Below the pieces are notes generated by a model. The model worked only from the letters and a program-made list of their open reading frames with translations, did not search any database and was not told the origin of the DNA. DNA of 38,717 bases from CAIPVR01 sp049316905 (GTDB taxonomy: Bacteria; Actinomycetota; Acidimicrobiia; Acidimicrobiales; Microtrichaceae): the NCBI GenBank assembly GCA_049316905.1, contig JBMOJH010000020.1:1-38717 (forward strand), written 5' to 3'. The translations under genes were made by a program, and so were the position numbers. Positions 38,652-38,717 of the stretch are shown here, piece by piece. The number at the start of each line of letters is the position of its first letter. The stretch's first letter is position 1.

Positions 38652-38663
38652 GACCCGAACGTA
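38649..38663 (-). promoter_or_regulatory. Leaderless -10 box (TACGTT) of the HMA gene
   Basis: On the minus strand TACGTT (38663-38658), six bases, ATG at 38651. The 16-bp tandem repeats begin one base upstream of the box. Confidence 0.5.
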
Positions 38664-38664
38664 C

Positions 38665-38717
38665 CGCGACCCTGAACGACCGCGACCCTGAACGACCGCG
38701 ACCCTGAACGACCGCGA
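38665..38717. repeat. 16-bp tandem repeat at the window end
   Basis: CGCGACCCTGAACGAC is repeated perfectly at 38665-38680, 38681-38696 and 38697-38712, and a fourth copy is cut at the window end. It lies directly upstream of the HMA -10 box. The array's true length is unknown because the window stops inside it. Confidence 0.95.

Noticed and set aside
38665..38717. Repeats considered as a CRISPR array or transposon end
   Set aside because: There are no spacers, no inverted ends and no transposase.

Overview
The window is very GC-rich (about 70-75% by eye), densely coded and without rRNA, tRNA, CRISPR or transposon signatures. Gene content points to the Actinomycetota: a LysRS/MprF (LysX-type) fusion, DUF2254, LemA/DUF2207, a CopC-CopD fusion, a DcsG-like ATP-grasp protein, BioB with a low-complexity tail, many GTG starts, and many genes whose start codon sits 6-8 nt downstream of a TANNNT -10 box, as in leaderless transcripts. 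A deep-branching actinobacterial class such as Acidimicrobiia is my inference, not something the sequence proves. The window opens inside a gene and ends inside a tandem repeat, so it looks like a whole contig broken at both ends.

Layout: 1-4556 membrane genes (LysRS fused to a lysyl-phosphatidylglycerol synthase module, DUF2254, DoxX-like). 4585-7125 a three-PAS GGDEF/EAL cyclic-di-GMP protein. 7157-10534 a D-2-hydroxyacid dehydrogenase-type flavoprotein, a DapB-like dehydrogenase and an AlkD-type DNA glycosylase. 10565-14791 a sulfatase, a small exported repeat protein and a sarcosine-oxidase-type flavoprotein. 14807-17063 (minus) lipocalin and two exported proteins of unknown function. 17440-18270 (minus) an enoyl-CoA isomerase-like protein. 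18363-21433 CopC-CopD, a YtkA/CopC-like membrane-anchored protein and YceI. 21448-23066 (minus) an ATP-grasp/CxxC CMD-family pair. 23114-24307 bioB. 24387-28063 DUF2207, LemA and a two-repeat TMEM175-type channel. 28205-29674 a polyprenyl-phosphate sugar transferase. 29689-33169 a beta-propeller lipoprotein, a GYF_2 protein and DedA. 33242-38651 an AlkB-type dioxygenase under a LexA-like box, a GluR0-type ligand-gated K+ channel, a winged-helix regulator divergent from a Ca2+-type P-ATPase, and a copper-chaperone HMA protein.

There is no single large operon; most units are 1-3 genes, often divergent from a shared short promoter region or convergent on a shared hairpin. Themes are the cell envelope (lysyl-PG synthesis, EPS transferase, DedA, sulfatase, lipoproteins), ion handling (TMEM175, GluR0, Ca2+ ATPase, CopCD, HMA) and alkylation repair (AlkD, AlkB). 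The most notable items are the reversed domain order of the LysRS-MprF fusion, the duplicated bacterial TMEM175, the GluR0-type receptor channel, the LexA box over alkB, the operator-rich region between the winged-helix gene and the Ca2+ ATPase, and hairpins that pair the stop codons of convergent genes.
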